64,000 nucleotides of DNA from Methanolacinia petrolearia DSM 11571. GTDB taxonomy: Archaea > Halobacteriota > Methanomicrobia > Methanomicrobiales > Methanomicrobiaceae. Below, piece by piece: positions 7,954 through 16,465 of this stretch. How positions within the stretch are numbered: position 1 is the first letter of the stretch; every line of letters begins with the position of its first letter. The stretch lies in contig NC_014507.1 of the NCBI RefSeq assembly GCF_000147875.1, forward strand, positions 2,604,001 to 2,668,000. The letters run 5' to 3'. The notes below the pieces were generated by a model that saw only the letters and a list, made by a program, of their open reading frames with translations, was not told the DNA's origin and made no database searches. Made by a program: the position numbers and the translations under genes.

Positions 7954-9282
7954 ATGATAACCGTAATAGGAGGAGGGCCCGCAGGGAGGCTGGCATCGAT
8001 CCATCTTGCCCTCGGTGGTAGAGAAGTAGTTCTTATCGATAAAAGAAAAGAGCTGGGGGGGCAGTGCCTCCATAAAGGATGCATGGTTATCTGTGCACTC
8101 AATGATATCGCACGATCTCTTGAAGACTGCAGAAATTTAAAGGAACTTGGTGTTTTTGATACCGTCCCCGCGACCGACTACTCCCTTGCGTTAAAAGGAA
8201 TGAAGAAGACGCAGGAGAAAATTGCAAAAGTGCTGGATAAAGAGACCCGTGATTGCGGTGTTGATGTAGTCACCGGCGAGGTTTCTGTTAACGGAAAGGA
8301 GTATACCCTCGACGGGGAGAAAACGAAGCCTGACAGCCTGATCATTGCGACAGGTTCAATCCCTGCAATCCCACGGGTTGAGGGAATAGGTCTTCCCGGG
8401 GTATACAATCCTCATACGATAACTGAACATGGCATTCTGCCCGAAAAGCTTGCAATTATTGGAGGAGGAGTCGTAGCGGCAGAATACGGCTACATATTCT
8501 CCTCACTGGGGGTAGAGACAGAGATAATATCCAGAAGCTCGTTTTTGAGAGGAAAACCTGGACATCTTGTAAAAGCCGCAAAAAAGGAGCTTGAATCAGT
8601 AAATATCAGGGAAAACTCCGCCCTGAAACGGATTACCGGAGAAGAAAACGTTACAGGGGCCGATATAATTCAGAAAGGGGTTAAACTGCATACAGAAGCG
8701 GATATGATCCTTATTGCAACAGGACTTTCACCGAACAGCGGAATGATCTCAGGCATCAAAAAAGGTAGCATGGGAGAGATAACCGTCAATGAAAGAATGG
8801 AAACAGACATTCCCGGGGTGTATGCCGCAGGAGATGTTACAGGCCCACCATTCCTGACTCCTGTTGCAAGACTTGAAGGTATAATCGCTGCAGACAATAT
8901 ACTCGGTAAAAAGGTGCGGAGTATTCCCGCATGCATACCCCGGTCAATAAAACTCCGCTATGAACATTCATTCTTTGAAACGGATAACGAAAACAGAACC
9001 GAGATCAGCATTCCGGCACCTGCAGGTCCGGGTTCCTTCTGGTATGTGCACAAGAGTCATACAGGAAGAACGATGATATCAACAGAAGCAGGAAAGGATA
9101 ATATTAACGGGATGTACCTCGGTTCCCCCGGGTCCGGACCCGCTCTTGCGCAAATGGCATACAATATCTCTAAATCTGCTGAAACCCCTGATTTTTCAGA
9201 ATATCTCGAGATCCATCCATCCACAGACGGAATACCTTACCTCATAAAATATATGAATCAGCTGAAGGAGAGTAGGCAATAA
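7954..9282 (+). CDS. Dihydrolipoamide dehydrogenase-like FAD/NAD(P) disulfide oxidoreductase
   Basis: This 442-residue protein is a class I pyridine nucleotide-disulfide oxidoreductase. It has the N-terminal FAD motif VIGGGPAGRLASIHLALGG, the redox-active pair in GGQCLHKGCM (two cysteines four residues apart, as in GGTCLNVGC), a second dinucleotide site AIIGGGVVAAEYGYIFSSLG, and the FAD-binding PGVYAAGDVTG block. The C-terminal interface domain is short but keeps an IHPSTDG segment equivalent to the HP base dyad. No lipoyl-complex genes are nearby, so the substrate is unknown; coenzyme A, a thiol cofactor or a small disulfide are candidates. The QCLHKG spacing residues differ from standard Lpd. 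Confidence 0.82.
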   Translation: MITVIGGGPAGRLASIHLALGGREVVLIDKRKELGGQCLHKGCMVICALNDIARSLEDCRNLKELGVFDTVPATDYSLALKGMKKTQEKIAKVLDKETRDCGVDVVTGEVSVNGKEYTLDGEKTKPDSLIIATGSIPAIPRVEGIGLPGVYNPHTITEHGILPEKLAIIGGGVVAAEYGYIFSSLGVETEIISRSSFLRGKPGHLVKAAKKELESVNIRENSALKRITGEENVTGADIIQKGVKLHTEADMILIATGLSPNSGMISGIKKGSMGEITVNERMETDIPGVYAAGDVTGPPFLTPVARLEGIIAADNILGKKVRSIPACIPRSIKLRYEHSFFETDNENRTEISIPAPAGPGSFWYVHKSHTGRTMISTEAGKDNINGMYLGSPGSGPALAQMAYNISKSAETPDFSEYLEIHPSTDGIPYLIKYMNQLKESRQ

Positions 9283-9319
9283 CAAAGATCTTATTTAATA
9301 TACAGAACTATTTCTTTAA

Positions 9320-10705
9320 GTGAGCACAATTTTTAATTGGGACACTGATAATAAGAGCACATTCAACCTGTATTTCTCATTAATTGTAGTATTAGTGCTT
9401 TTTCTTATAATGGAGATAACATACCAGATGCTCTTTGAAGAGACACTGGTGGTTGTCTCCCATATATTCTATTTCCCGATTATTTTATGCTCATTCTTCC
9501 TTCAAAAACGCGGCGTAATAATATCCACGTTTATTGCAATGATATACCTGATAATCATCAATTACCTGATTCCGGGTATGTCCGAGATCGTATCCTCAAC
9601 GATGCAGTTCTATGTTTATATCAGCCTTTCAGTCACCGTATCCCTGATCTCGGAAAAAATCAGGCAGGACAGGAAAAAATTCAGCAGCATATTCAACTAT
9701 TCCGAGAGTGGCATCGGACTTTACAATGCAAAGACAGGAGAACTGGTTGACAAAAATAAAAAGCTCCTGAAACTGATGGAGAACTGGACCATTCTGGACA
9801 ACCTGAAAAAAATAGAGGAGGCATGTACAACAAAACACGAAGACGGATTTATTGAAAAAATAGATGAGGATTCTTCTGTACATGATTTTGAGATAGCATT
9901 TAACAGAGAAGACGGGAAGGAATATCACGCAATCGTCAATGCATCAAAGATACCGGGTGATTTCGCCGTTCTTACAATAAGCGAAATAACGGAGATCAGA
10001 TCCTACCAGAAAGAGATTGCAGCACTGAACAGGGATCTTTCAGATGCAAACGAAAAGGCGAATATGTACCTCGATATACTCATTCATGATATAAACAATG
10101 CAAATGCCGCCTCGCTCGGATATGGAGAACTGATCAAGGAAGGAATTCCCGAAGACGACGAGATCTATTACGATAAGATGATGACAAGCATCAGGCACAG
10201 CAGCAACATAATTAACAATGTTGCAAGGATACGGGATATTCACAGCAGCAGTTTCAAAGCTGTACCAACGGGTCTCAATAAAGTGATCGAATCCGCAGTG
10301 TCCGAATTTGCAGATCTAAATGTAGATTCCACAGTGCCTGAACTCAGGATAATGGGGGGACCGCTCCTTACAGATGTTTTTTCCATTATTCTCGAAAATT
10401 CATCGGTTTACGGAGGAGAAAATGTTCAAATATCTATCAGGACGGATGAAGACAAAGAATATGCATATATTTCTGTTGAGGATAACGGCCCGGGCATATC
10501 TGATTTGAAAAAGGAGAGGCTTTTCAAAAGATTCCAGCCGGGCGGAGACGGAAGGAGGGGCAGGGGTCTCGGACTTTCCGTGTGCTGGTACATCATGAAT
10601 AAATACGGCGGATACATCGGCGTATCGGACAGAATCGAAGGTAAACCGGAGTCAGGTACGGTTATCACGATTAAACTTAAAAAAGCAGATCAGAATGAAA
10701 TTTAA
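9320..10705 (+). CDS. Membrane sensor histidine kinase
   Basis: This 461-residue sensor kinase has four predicted transmembrane helices in residues 17-110, a PAS-like region around residues 118-225, a coiled-coil linker, and a phosphoacceptor box LIHDINNANAASLGYGEL with His256. The ATP-binding domain shows the N box (ILENSSVYGG), DNGPGI and a G2 box GRGLGLSVCWYIMNKYGG. The start is a GTG at 9320 without an obvious ribosome-binding site. No response regulator is adjacent; the 82-residue gene on the other strand overlaps its last four bases. The short periplasmic loops suggest that it senses something within the membrane or cytoplasm. Confidence 0.87.
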   Translation: MSTIFNWDTDNKSTFNLYFSLIVVLVLFLIMEITYQMLFEETLVVVSHIFYFPIILCSFFLQKRGVIISTFIAMIYLIIINYLIPGMSEIVSSTMQFYVYISLSVTVSLISEKIRQDRKKFSSIFNYSESGIGLYNAKTGELVDKNKKLLKLMENWTILDNLKKIEEACTTKHEDGFIEKIDEDSSVHDFEIAFNREDGKEYHAIVNASKIPGDFAVLTISEITEIRSYQKEIAALNRDLSDANEKANMYLDILIHDINNANAASLGYGELIKEGIPEDDEIYYDKMMTSIRHSSNIINNVARIRDIHSSSFKAVPTGLNKVIESAVSEFADLNVDSTVPELRIMGGPLLTDVFSIILENSSVYGGENVQISIRTDEDKEYAYISVEDNGPGISDLKKERLFKRFQPGGDGRRGRGLGLSVCWYIMNKYGGYIGVSDRIEGKPESGTVITIKLKKADQNEI

Positions 10706-10950
10706 ACAATCATCTGTGCTTCAATCCAGGCATGTACAAGATCTTTCAGTTCTCCCTCTGAGATCCCGGGTTTTCCATAATACCTCAGGTACAATTCAAG
10801 ATCGTCAAGAGTAGGGTGAATCACTTTATTCAGGATCTCATCAGCTGTTGCTCCTTTCATATCTTTTGACCTGTATTCTATCAACTCCGAGAGATGCCTG
10901 ATTTCATCTATAGATTCAAGGATCTCGTTCAGGTTTCTGTTGTCTTCCAT
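10702..10950 (-). CDS. Small hypothetical protein
   Basis: This 82-residue reading frame converges on the histidine kinase gene and overlaps it by four bases. The product is acidic, predicted largely helical (NLNEILESIDEIRHLSELIE), and has no membrane segment or known motif. Codon use resembles neighbouring genes, and it fills an otherwise empty gap, so I consider it probably real. I do not recognise a family; a role with the adjacent kinase or the HTH-PAS-GAF regulator is only possible. Confidence 0.5.
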   Translation of the reverse strand: MEDNRNLNEILESIDEIRHLSELIEYRSKDMKGATADEILNKVIHPTLDDLELYLRYYGKPGISEGELKDLVHAWIEAQMIV

Positions 10951-11038
10951 ATATCATTTTCCGGTATTTGCTTTCAGGATGAAAGCTTTTCTTTGTGTTT
11001 ATGACACAGACACCGCGGGCAGGTGCACTATTAAACAA

Positions 11039-12028
11039 TTATAATTCCTTTTCACAATACTTCCCGAACGTCTCTTTACTTAATGCATATGAGATCTGGC
11101 AGGAGATCAGCTCGAGCTCATTCCTCTCAATTTCCGGAATATCGGGTTTTTTTGAGAATACCGCAATAAAACCTGCTACAATCCCTTTCCTGAGAAGGGG
11201 ATATGACAAAAAAGAACCCGGACCGGATAAACCGGGCGCACCCCTAGTTTCACCACAGGCTTCAGTCCCGGCATATGAATAATATACTGGATTACCATTG
11301 AGAATCTGATTATTAAATTCATTTCTCCCCCATATCTCATTAAAATCGCTTCCAAACCTCTCACCATTTCCTGTACAGTAGTGATTTGAAAACGTGTCTG
11401 CGTCATTATTAAGGAATATAGCAGCCGCATCAGCATTCAGAACATTTTTTGCCGTCTCTGCACCCAGAATAAGGATCTCGTCAGATGAAAATTCAGCTGA
11501 CATTTTCCGTATCATTTCGGTATTTATCCTTAAAAATTCTTCACTCTTTTTCCGAAAGGATACATCGGTCATCACCAGAGACACCGAACGTTCTCCGTTC
11601 TCGAAGATGCACGGATACATATCCACTTTAAGACAAATTTTTTCATCTCCACGGTTAATGGCAATATCCTCAGTCATATATTTACCCCTCAGAGCCATAT
11701 CCAGCGATTCGAAAGAGTGGTTTCCGTTGTCATCCGAAAGAAAAACATCATGGACCGGCAGACCGTAATAATCTTCAGCCGTCTCTCCGAAGAGTTTAAG
11801 AAATGCCGTATTGAACTGACGTATCTTCATCCTGTCATCAACGACCAGGATGACATCCGAAAGACAATTAATAAGCGAAGCTACAGGCACTCTTTGCGAG
11901 AGATAAAATACCTTGGCCTGTCCGAACGGAACCATTTCAACTCTTCCGGAAGCCATCAAGACATCAAGATGTCTTGCAACGGTCACCCGGTTCATACTTA
12001 TTGCTTCCGAGATCTCCCTTAAGGACAT
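11039..12028 (-). CDS. HTH-PAS-GAF regulator (true N-terminus upstream of the first in-frame ATG)
   Basis: From the first in-frame ATG at 12028 the product has 329 residues: part of a winged helix (ISEAISMNRVTVARHLDVLMASGRVEMVPFGQAKVFYLSQRVPVASLI), a PAS domain (INCLSDVILVVDDRMKIRQFN) and a GAF-like C-terminal half. This HTH-PAS architecture is common in Methanomicrobiales. The open frame continues upstream to a TAA at 12101-12103 and encodes residues that belong to helix 1 of the HTH (RKITEILKNNPQG), so translation must begin earlier. No ATG, GTG or TTG exists in that stretch. An SD-like GGGGGT lies at 12083-12088, and an ATG at 12099 is out of frame by one base. Signal and target genes are unknown. 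Confidence 0.8.
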   Translation of the reverse strand: MSLREISEAISMNRVTVARHLDVLMASGRVEMVPFGQAKVFYLSQRVPVASLINCLSDVILVVDDRMKIRQFNTAFLKLFGETAEDYYGLPVHDVFLSDDNGNHSFESLDMALRGKYMTEDIAINRGDEKICLKVDMYPCIFENGERSVSLVMTDVSFRKKSEEFLRINTEMIRKMSAEFSSDEILILGAETAKNVLNADAAAIFLNNDADTFSNHYCTGNGERFGSDFNEIWGRNEFNNQILNGNPVYYSYAGTEACGETRGAPGLSGPGSFLSYPLLRKGIVAGFIAVFSKKPDIPEIERNELELISCQISYALSKETFGKYCEKEL

Positions 12029-12100
12029 TCCCTGAGGATTATTCTTCAGGATCTCCGTAATTTTTCTGGTGTCGACAAAAATACCCCCTTTTCTATCATT

Positions 12101-12683
12101 TTAATTATCATTCTTTATTTAGAAATCACATATGATGTTGTCCTGATACCAAATATACTGCACACACATCTGCCCGGCAAATTGGATTAATCAATTAGAA
12201 AACAGATATATAGAATATATTTGCCATCTGAATAATTATAAATAAAATACTGCAGCATAAGTATTTGTGCATGTGGATGGACGGTAAGGAGATATGGATT
12301 ATACCATTACGGTAACGGTTATTTTTAGGTAGTTTATACACCCCTATGATCAATCCCCCAAAACCCCATCTTCATAAGGAACCTAAATCTCCCCAGATTG
12401 CCGTTCCGGAATTCCAAACCGCAGCATGAAATTTACGCAGACCCCGCTAACTCCGACATATCTGCGTATTATCCATCCAACATTGCACAATTAAAGGTCT
12501 TTTCTCCTATAAATTTTGAATTTACCAGGGATTCTTTGCCCATTATCATTATTAAAATTAAATTACGATTGAGATCTAATTTAAATGATAAAGAAACGAT
12601 AAATAAAACAGCACCAATATTATGATAACCGGATGACACATATAATATTTAATTTATAATGCAGCAGGAGTTTTCAAAAGAGC
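12101..12683. other. 583-bp intergenic region between the HTH-PAS-GAF and TPR genes
   Basis: This AT-rich stretch holds promoter-like sequences but no gene that I can support. A TATA-like TTATAAATAAAATA at 12236-12249 precedes an ATG at 12271 by about 27 bases and would start a 14-codon frame ending at 12315. A second TATA-like ATTTATAAT at 12652-12660 fits a leaderless start for the TPR gene at 12684. A reading frame at 12398-12625 has no coding character. Two nearby direct copies of TAACGGT-like sequence around 12306-12320 are too short to interpret. Confidence 0.5.
12652..12660 (+). promoter_or_regulatory. Probable TATA box for the TPR gene
   Basis: ATTTATAAT lies about 28 bases before the ATG at 12684, the normal archaeal TATA-to-start distance. 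This suggests a transcript that begins at or very near the start codon. An AGGAG at 12665-12669 is too far from the ATG to be a convincing ribosome-binding site. Confidence 0.5.
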
Positions 12684-15600
12684 ATGGCATTCTTGGATAA
12701 ATTAAAAGGACAAAGTGATAATCCGAATCCTTGGATCGACAAGGCGACAACCCATTTCGAACAGGGGAAATATCACGAGGCGGTAAAAGAATTTGAAAAG
12801 GCAATAGAGATAGATCCCGAGAACAGCGGGATCTGCTATCTTATGGGAAGGTCACTGATGTATCTTTCAAAATACCAGGATGCAGAAAGATACCTCAAAC
12901 GTGCAGTAGCGGCTTCCCCGGAAAACATCCTTGCCTGGCAGGCACTTGGAAATTCTCTCTATGAATCCGGCGATTACCAGGGGGCTCTTCAATGCTTTGA
13001 TGCAATACTGAAAGCAGATCCTTCAATAAAAGATATTTTAAATAAAAAAGTGGATCTGCTCGAGCTGCAGGGAAATTACGAACAGGCTGCAGAAACATGC
13101 CTTAAACTGCTGGAAATTGAACCTGCAAATATCCGCATAAAGGAAAGATTCGGCATATTATGTATGAGAGGCTCGGACTGGGGGAGAGCACTTGAAGCAT
13201 TCTCAGGAGTCATAAGCGCCGATCAGGCAAATACACGCTCAATGGTATATACGGGCGAGATACTCGAAATCATCGGGAAAAATGAAGAAGCGCTTGAAAT
13301 ATACGAAACTGCATTGAAGCATGACCCCTCCTGCATCCCTGCACTGTACAACAGAGCGTATCTCCTGGAAAAAGTTGGCAGATATTCAGAAGCAGCCGAA
13401 GCATTCAGGGAGATAAACACAAACAACCCCAACGATCTAATCGCTGCCTTCAGGAGGGCGACAGATCTTTTCTGGACAGGTGCATATGGTGAATGTGCCC
13501 ACACAATTGAGATGATACTCAAAAAGACACCTGATGACATAAAAGCATGGCAAATGATGGGCGTCGCACTCGAACTGCTCGGCGAGTATGAACGTGCTGT
13601 AGCATGCTACGACAATGTCCTCAAGGCAGCTCCCGCCCATTCCGAGACATGGTACCACAGGGGGATCTGCCTCTCCGGCCTCGGCAGGTATACAGAAGCG
13701 CTGAACTGTTATGAACATGTAACCGAACAAACAGGCGGAACGGGAGTCAGCTGGATAAACAACAATGTAGACCTCAGTCTTTTTGACAAAGATACAGCGG
13801 AAACACAAAAAGGAACGAAAGCAAGCATAAAGAAAACAAATCTCCTCCAGATGAAAGGTGATGCATATATGCACCTTGGACGGTTCCATGATGCATACGA
13901 TTGCTATTCAAAGATCCTCGAAACACATCCGGAGAATATTGCCGTCTGGAGGAATATCTCGGAATGCCTGATTCGCACAGGTGAGAGCCAGAGAGTGGCA
14001 GAAGCGCTCAGGAAGGTTCTTGAGGCCTTTCCTAACGACCAGGGAGCTCTTGAAAAGAAAGGAATTGCCCACCTGAATACAGGGGAATATGAAAAGGCGC
14101 TCGAATGTTTTGATGCAATACTGAACGAGGATGAGACCAATATATTAGTCTGGGAGATGAGAGCTGAACTCCTCGCAGGCATGGGTATGGCGGAAGAGGC
14201 GCTGCAGAGCCTCGATCAGATCCTCGCGATATCCCCGGGCGACCAGAAATCCCTGCTGAAAAAAGCAGAGATTCTTTATGCGATGTCTCTTCCTGAAGAA
14301 GCAGCCGCATGCCTGGAACCGATTATCAATTCAGGAAAGATCAACCTGGTTGCCTGGAAATGCTACATCTCTATCCTTGAGACGACCGGAAGGCTTGAAG
14401 AAGCATTATCTGCGATTGCCGAGCTTGAATCGGCAGGACTTGAAGAGATTGGCCTGAAGACCCAGAAGGCGAGAATACTCGCGAATATTGGTGATATAGA
14501 GGGGTCTGCCCGTGAATATGAGGAAATAATCGGGGCGCACCCGGAACAGTCAGGCCTTGCCCTCATCCTTGGCCACGAGTTGGAGATTTTGGGAAGACAC
14601 GAGGAGGCGGCGGCGGCCTTCGAGCACTTTGTAAGAGCCAACAGGGAAGATGCAGGAGGATGGAGAGAATTCGGCAGATCGCTTGGAAAGATCGGAGAAT
14701 ATGTAAAAGCTGCCAAATCATTTGAAAAGGCTGCAGCGTTCCGGCCCGAGGACAAGGGAATCCTGTTTGATCAGGCGATGCTTCTCCTTGAGATCGGTGA
14801 ATATAAACAATCTGCCGACATATTCGATGCCCTCAGGGGCAATGACCCCGAGAATCCTGCTGTAAGGCGGGGAAGAGCCTTTGCACTGGCAGGGGCAAAA
14901 AAATACTCCGCAGCAAAAGAGGCATTTGAAGAATACTTTGAGAAAGCCAAAGAAAGCAGCGATAACGAAGCCAGAAAGGCCCTGGCTGAAGTATGTGAAA
15001 AAACAGGCGACTTCGACCTGGCCGCAGGGAATTATGCTGCTGTGCTTGAGGAGAACAAAGAGGATATTGACACATGGCTCAGACTAACGAATCTCCTCAG
15101 GTATATGAGCAGGTATGAAGACGTAATCGAGGCCACCGATAACATTGCCGAATTCGAACCTGAAAACATACCTGCACTTAAGATAAGAGGAGATGTCCTC
15201 TACAGGCTTGGAAGATACGAACAGGCATCAGAGACATTCCAAAAGGTTCTCGAACTTGATGATTCAAACAGATTATGCAGGATGATGTTTGCCGAATCGC
15301 TTATCGAATCGGGCAGATACAAGGAAGGCCTCCAGCAGTTCGGAATAGCTCTTGAAGGATCTGAAACCGACCCTGAAAGCTACTACCAGTGTGCAGTCGC
15401 CCAGGTTCACATGGGCGGATACGAGAAAGCAATAAAATTTGCAAACCGTGTTCTTGAAAAAGTTCCGAATCTTACCGGGGCTATACTTCTCAAGGCCCAC
15501 GCCAGCGAAAGAATGGGTCAATTTGAAGAAGCCCTGGAACTTTACGAAGAAGCTCTCAGGATAGACAGCAAAAACCACGGCCTTTGGAGTGCCAGGGGCA

Positions 15601-15896
15601 TGCTCCTGATAAGCCTGGGCAAATATAACGATGCTGGGAAATCATTCGAAAAAGCTCTCGAATACGGCTCCGAAGATCCAAGTGCATGGTATGGAAAGGC
15701 TGTCGCTCTTGAACAGCTCGGCAAGCACGATTCCGCAATAGAGGCTCTGAACAAAGTACTCGAGATAAAACCGGACGATTCCGCAGCAGTATATAAGAAA
15801 GGCATCTGCCTCACCAACCTTGGTAAATACGCCGAAGCTTCGGAATGTTTCGAAGTGGCATTCAGGAAAGAGAGAAAACAGAAATTTGAAGACTGA
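12684..15896 (+). CDS. Giant tetratricopeptide-repeat (TPR) protein
   Basis: This 1070-residue protein consists almost entirely of 34-residue TPR units, close to thirty in number. Typical copies read GKYHEAVKEFEKAIEIDPEN near the N-terminus and GKYAEASECFEVAFRKERKQ at the C-terminus. There is a less regular insert around residues 345-400. It has no signal peptide, membrane segment or catalytic domain, so it should be a cytoplasmic solenoid scaffold for protein-protein contacts. It stands alone, with a T-rich stretch after its stop shared with the convergent downstream gene. Such proteins occur widely in methanogens without assigned partners; the neighbouring receiver-PAS and RecA-like proteins are candidates only by position. 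Confidence 0.88.
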   Translation: MAFLDKLKGQSDNPNPWIDKATTHFEQGKYHEAVKEFEKAIEIDPENSGICYLMGRSLMYLSKYQDAERYLKRAVAASPENILAWQALGNSLYESGDYQGALQCFDAILKADPSIKDILNKKVDLLELQGNYEQAAETCLKLLEIEPANIRIKERFGILCMRGSDWGRALEAFSGVISADQANTRSMVYTGEILEIIGKNEEALEIYETALKHDPSCIPALYNRAYLLEKVGRYSEAAEAFREINTNNPNDLIAAFRRATDLFWTGAYGECAHTIEMILKKTPDDIKAWQMMGVALELLGEYERAVACYDNVLKAAPAHSETWYHRGICLSGLGRYTEALNCYEHVTEQTGGTGVSWINNNVDLSLFDKDTAETQKGTKASIKKTNLLQMKGDAYMHLGRFHDAYDCYSKILETHPENIAVWRNISECLIRTGESQRVAEALRKVLEAFPNDQGALEKKGIAHLNTGEYEKALECFDAILNEDETNILVWEMRAELLAGMGMAEEALQSLDQILAISPGDQKSLLKKAEILYAMSLPEEAAACLEPIINSGKINLVAWKCYISILETTGRLEEALSAIAELESAGLEEIGLKTQKARILANIGDIEGSAREYEEIIGAHPEQSGLALILGHELEILGRHEEAAAAFEHFVRANREDAGGWREFGRSLGKIGEYVKAAKSFEKAAAFRPEDKGILFDQAMLLLEIGEYKQSADIFDALRGNDPENPAVRRGRAFALAGAKKYSAAKEAFEEYFEKAKESSDNEARKALAEVCEKTGDFDLAAGNYAAVLEENKEDIDTWLRLTNLLRYMSRYEDVIEATDNIAEFEPENIPALKIRGDVLYRLGRYEQASETFQKVLELDDSNRLCRMMFAESLIESGRYKEGLQQFGIALEGSETDPESYYQCAVAQVHMGGYEKAIKFANRVLEKVPNLTGAILLKAHASERMGQFEEALELYEEALRIDSKNHGLWSARGMLLISLGKYNDAGKSFEKALEYGSEDPSAWYGKAVALEQLGKHDSAIEALNKVLEIKPDDSAAVYKKGICLTNLGKYAEASECFEVAFRKERKQKFED

Positions 15897-15898
15897 TC

Positions 15899-15920
15899 CA
15901 AATCCTTTTTTTAAAGTTTT
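15899..15920. terminator. T-rich stretch between convergent genes
   Basis: A run of seven T residues followed by AAAGTTTTATAAA lies immediately after the TPR stop and at the end of the convergent RecA-like gene. T tracts are sufficient for archaeal transcription termination, so this may serve as a terminator for the TPR gene. There is no strong hairpin. Confidence 0.4.
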
Positions 15921-16465
15921 ATAAATTCGTCAGACAGGCTTTTCAGCTGATTTGTCAGCAAAGGATCTATACTGCCGTTTATACAGATGTATACACCAAG
16001 ATAATGAAGAAGTCTCAGTTTATTGGACAGGAAATGGATGAATTTTATCAGTGTCTGCGAAGGGGTGTAGATTAACATCGTATTTATCGAATCTATAATT
16101 ACACAGACCTTCTGGCCGCCCAGCCTGGCAAAAGATTTGTTCAGTTCAATCCCGATATCCGTAAGACTTCCAGGCTGATTTATGAAATACATGCTCTCGT
16201 CCTTATCTTCAGGGAGTCCGCCGAGAGCATATTTGGTAATCGAGTCGATAAAAAAGACCTTCTCGACATCAATTCCCGATTTTATATATGACTTCTTCAG
16301 AATAGTCGAAGGGTTGTTTATGGTAATTATGACCACATTATATTCTTTCTCTGTTAGTTTCCTGACAAGATCCGGAGTACAGTCCTGGAACACCTCGGCC
16401 GAAGTCTCTGCAAGCACGACTAATCCGGCGTCTCCGCCGGCCAGAATCTCATCTATAGAAGCCAT
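15911..16465 (-). CDS. RecA/KaiC-like protein lacking Walker A (DUF835/DUF7504-like)
   Basis: This 184-residue protein has the alternating strand-helix pattern of a RecA-type fold. It includes GLVVLAETSAEVF at the first strand, a strand NVVIITINNPS, and a Walker-B-like strand KVCVIIDSINTMLIY. No GxxxxGK(S/T) loop is present, so it is unlikely to hydrolyse ATP. Similar proteins accompany receiver-PAS proteins in methanogens (family knowledge, approximate). Its ATG shares one base with the stop of the upstream response regulator (TAATG), so the two are translationally coupled and probably work together. A second protein of the same kind is encoded at 52399-52995 next to the secretion genes. Confidence 0.65.
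   Translation of the reverse strand: MASIDEILAGGDAGLVVLAETSAEVFQDCTPDLVRKLTEKEYNVVIITINNPSTILKKSYIKSGIDVEKVFFIDSITKYALGGLPEDKDESMYFINQPGSLTDIGIELNKSFARLGGQKVCVIIDSINTMLIYTPSQTLIKFIHFLSNKLRLLHYLGVYICINGSIDPLLTNQLKSLSDEFIKL

Noticed and set aside
12271-12315. 14-codon leaderless mini-frame MWMDGKEIWIIPLR after a TATA-like sequence
   Set aside because: The TATA-to-ATG spacing is right, but the frame is too short to test by eye and the two Trp codons could be chance.
12398-12625. 75-codon frame in the gap upstream of the TPR gene
   Set aside because: Codon use is unlike real neighbours, no start signal is present, and the translation has no domain character.
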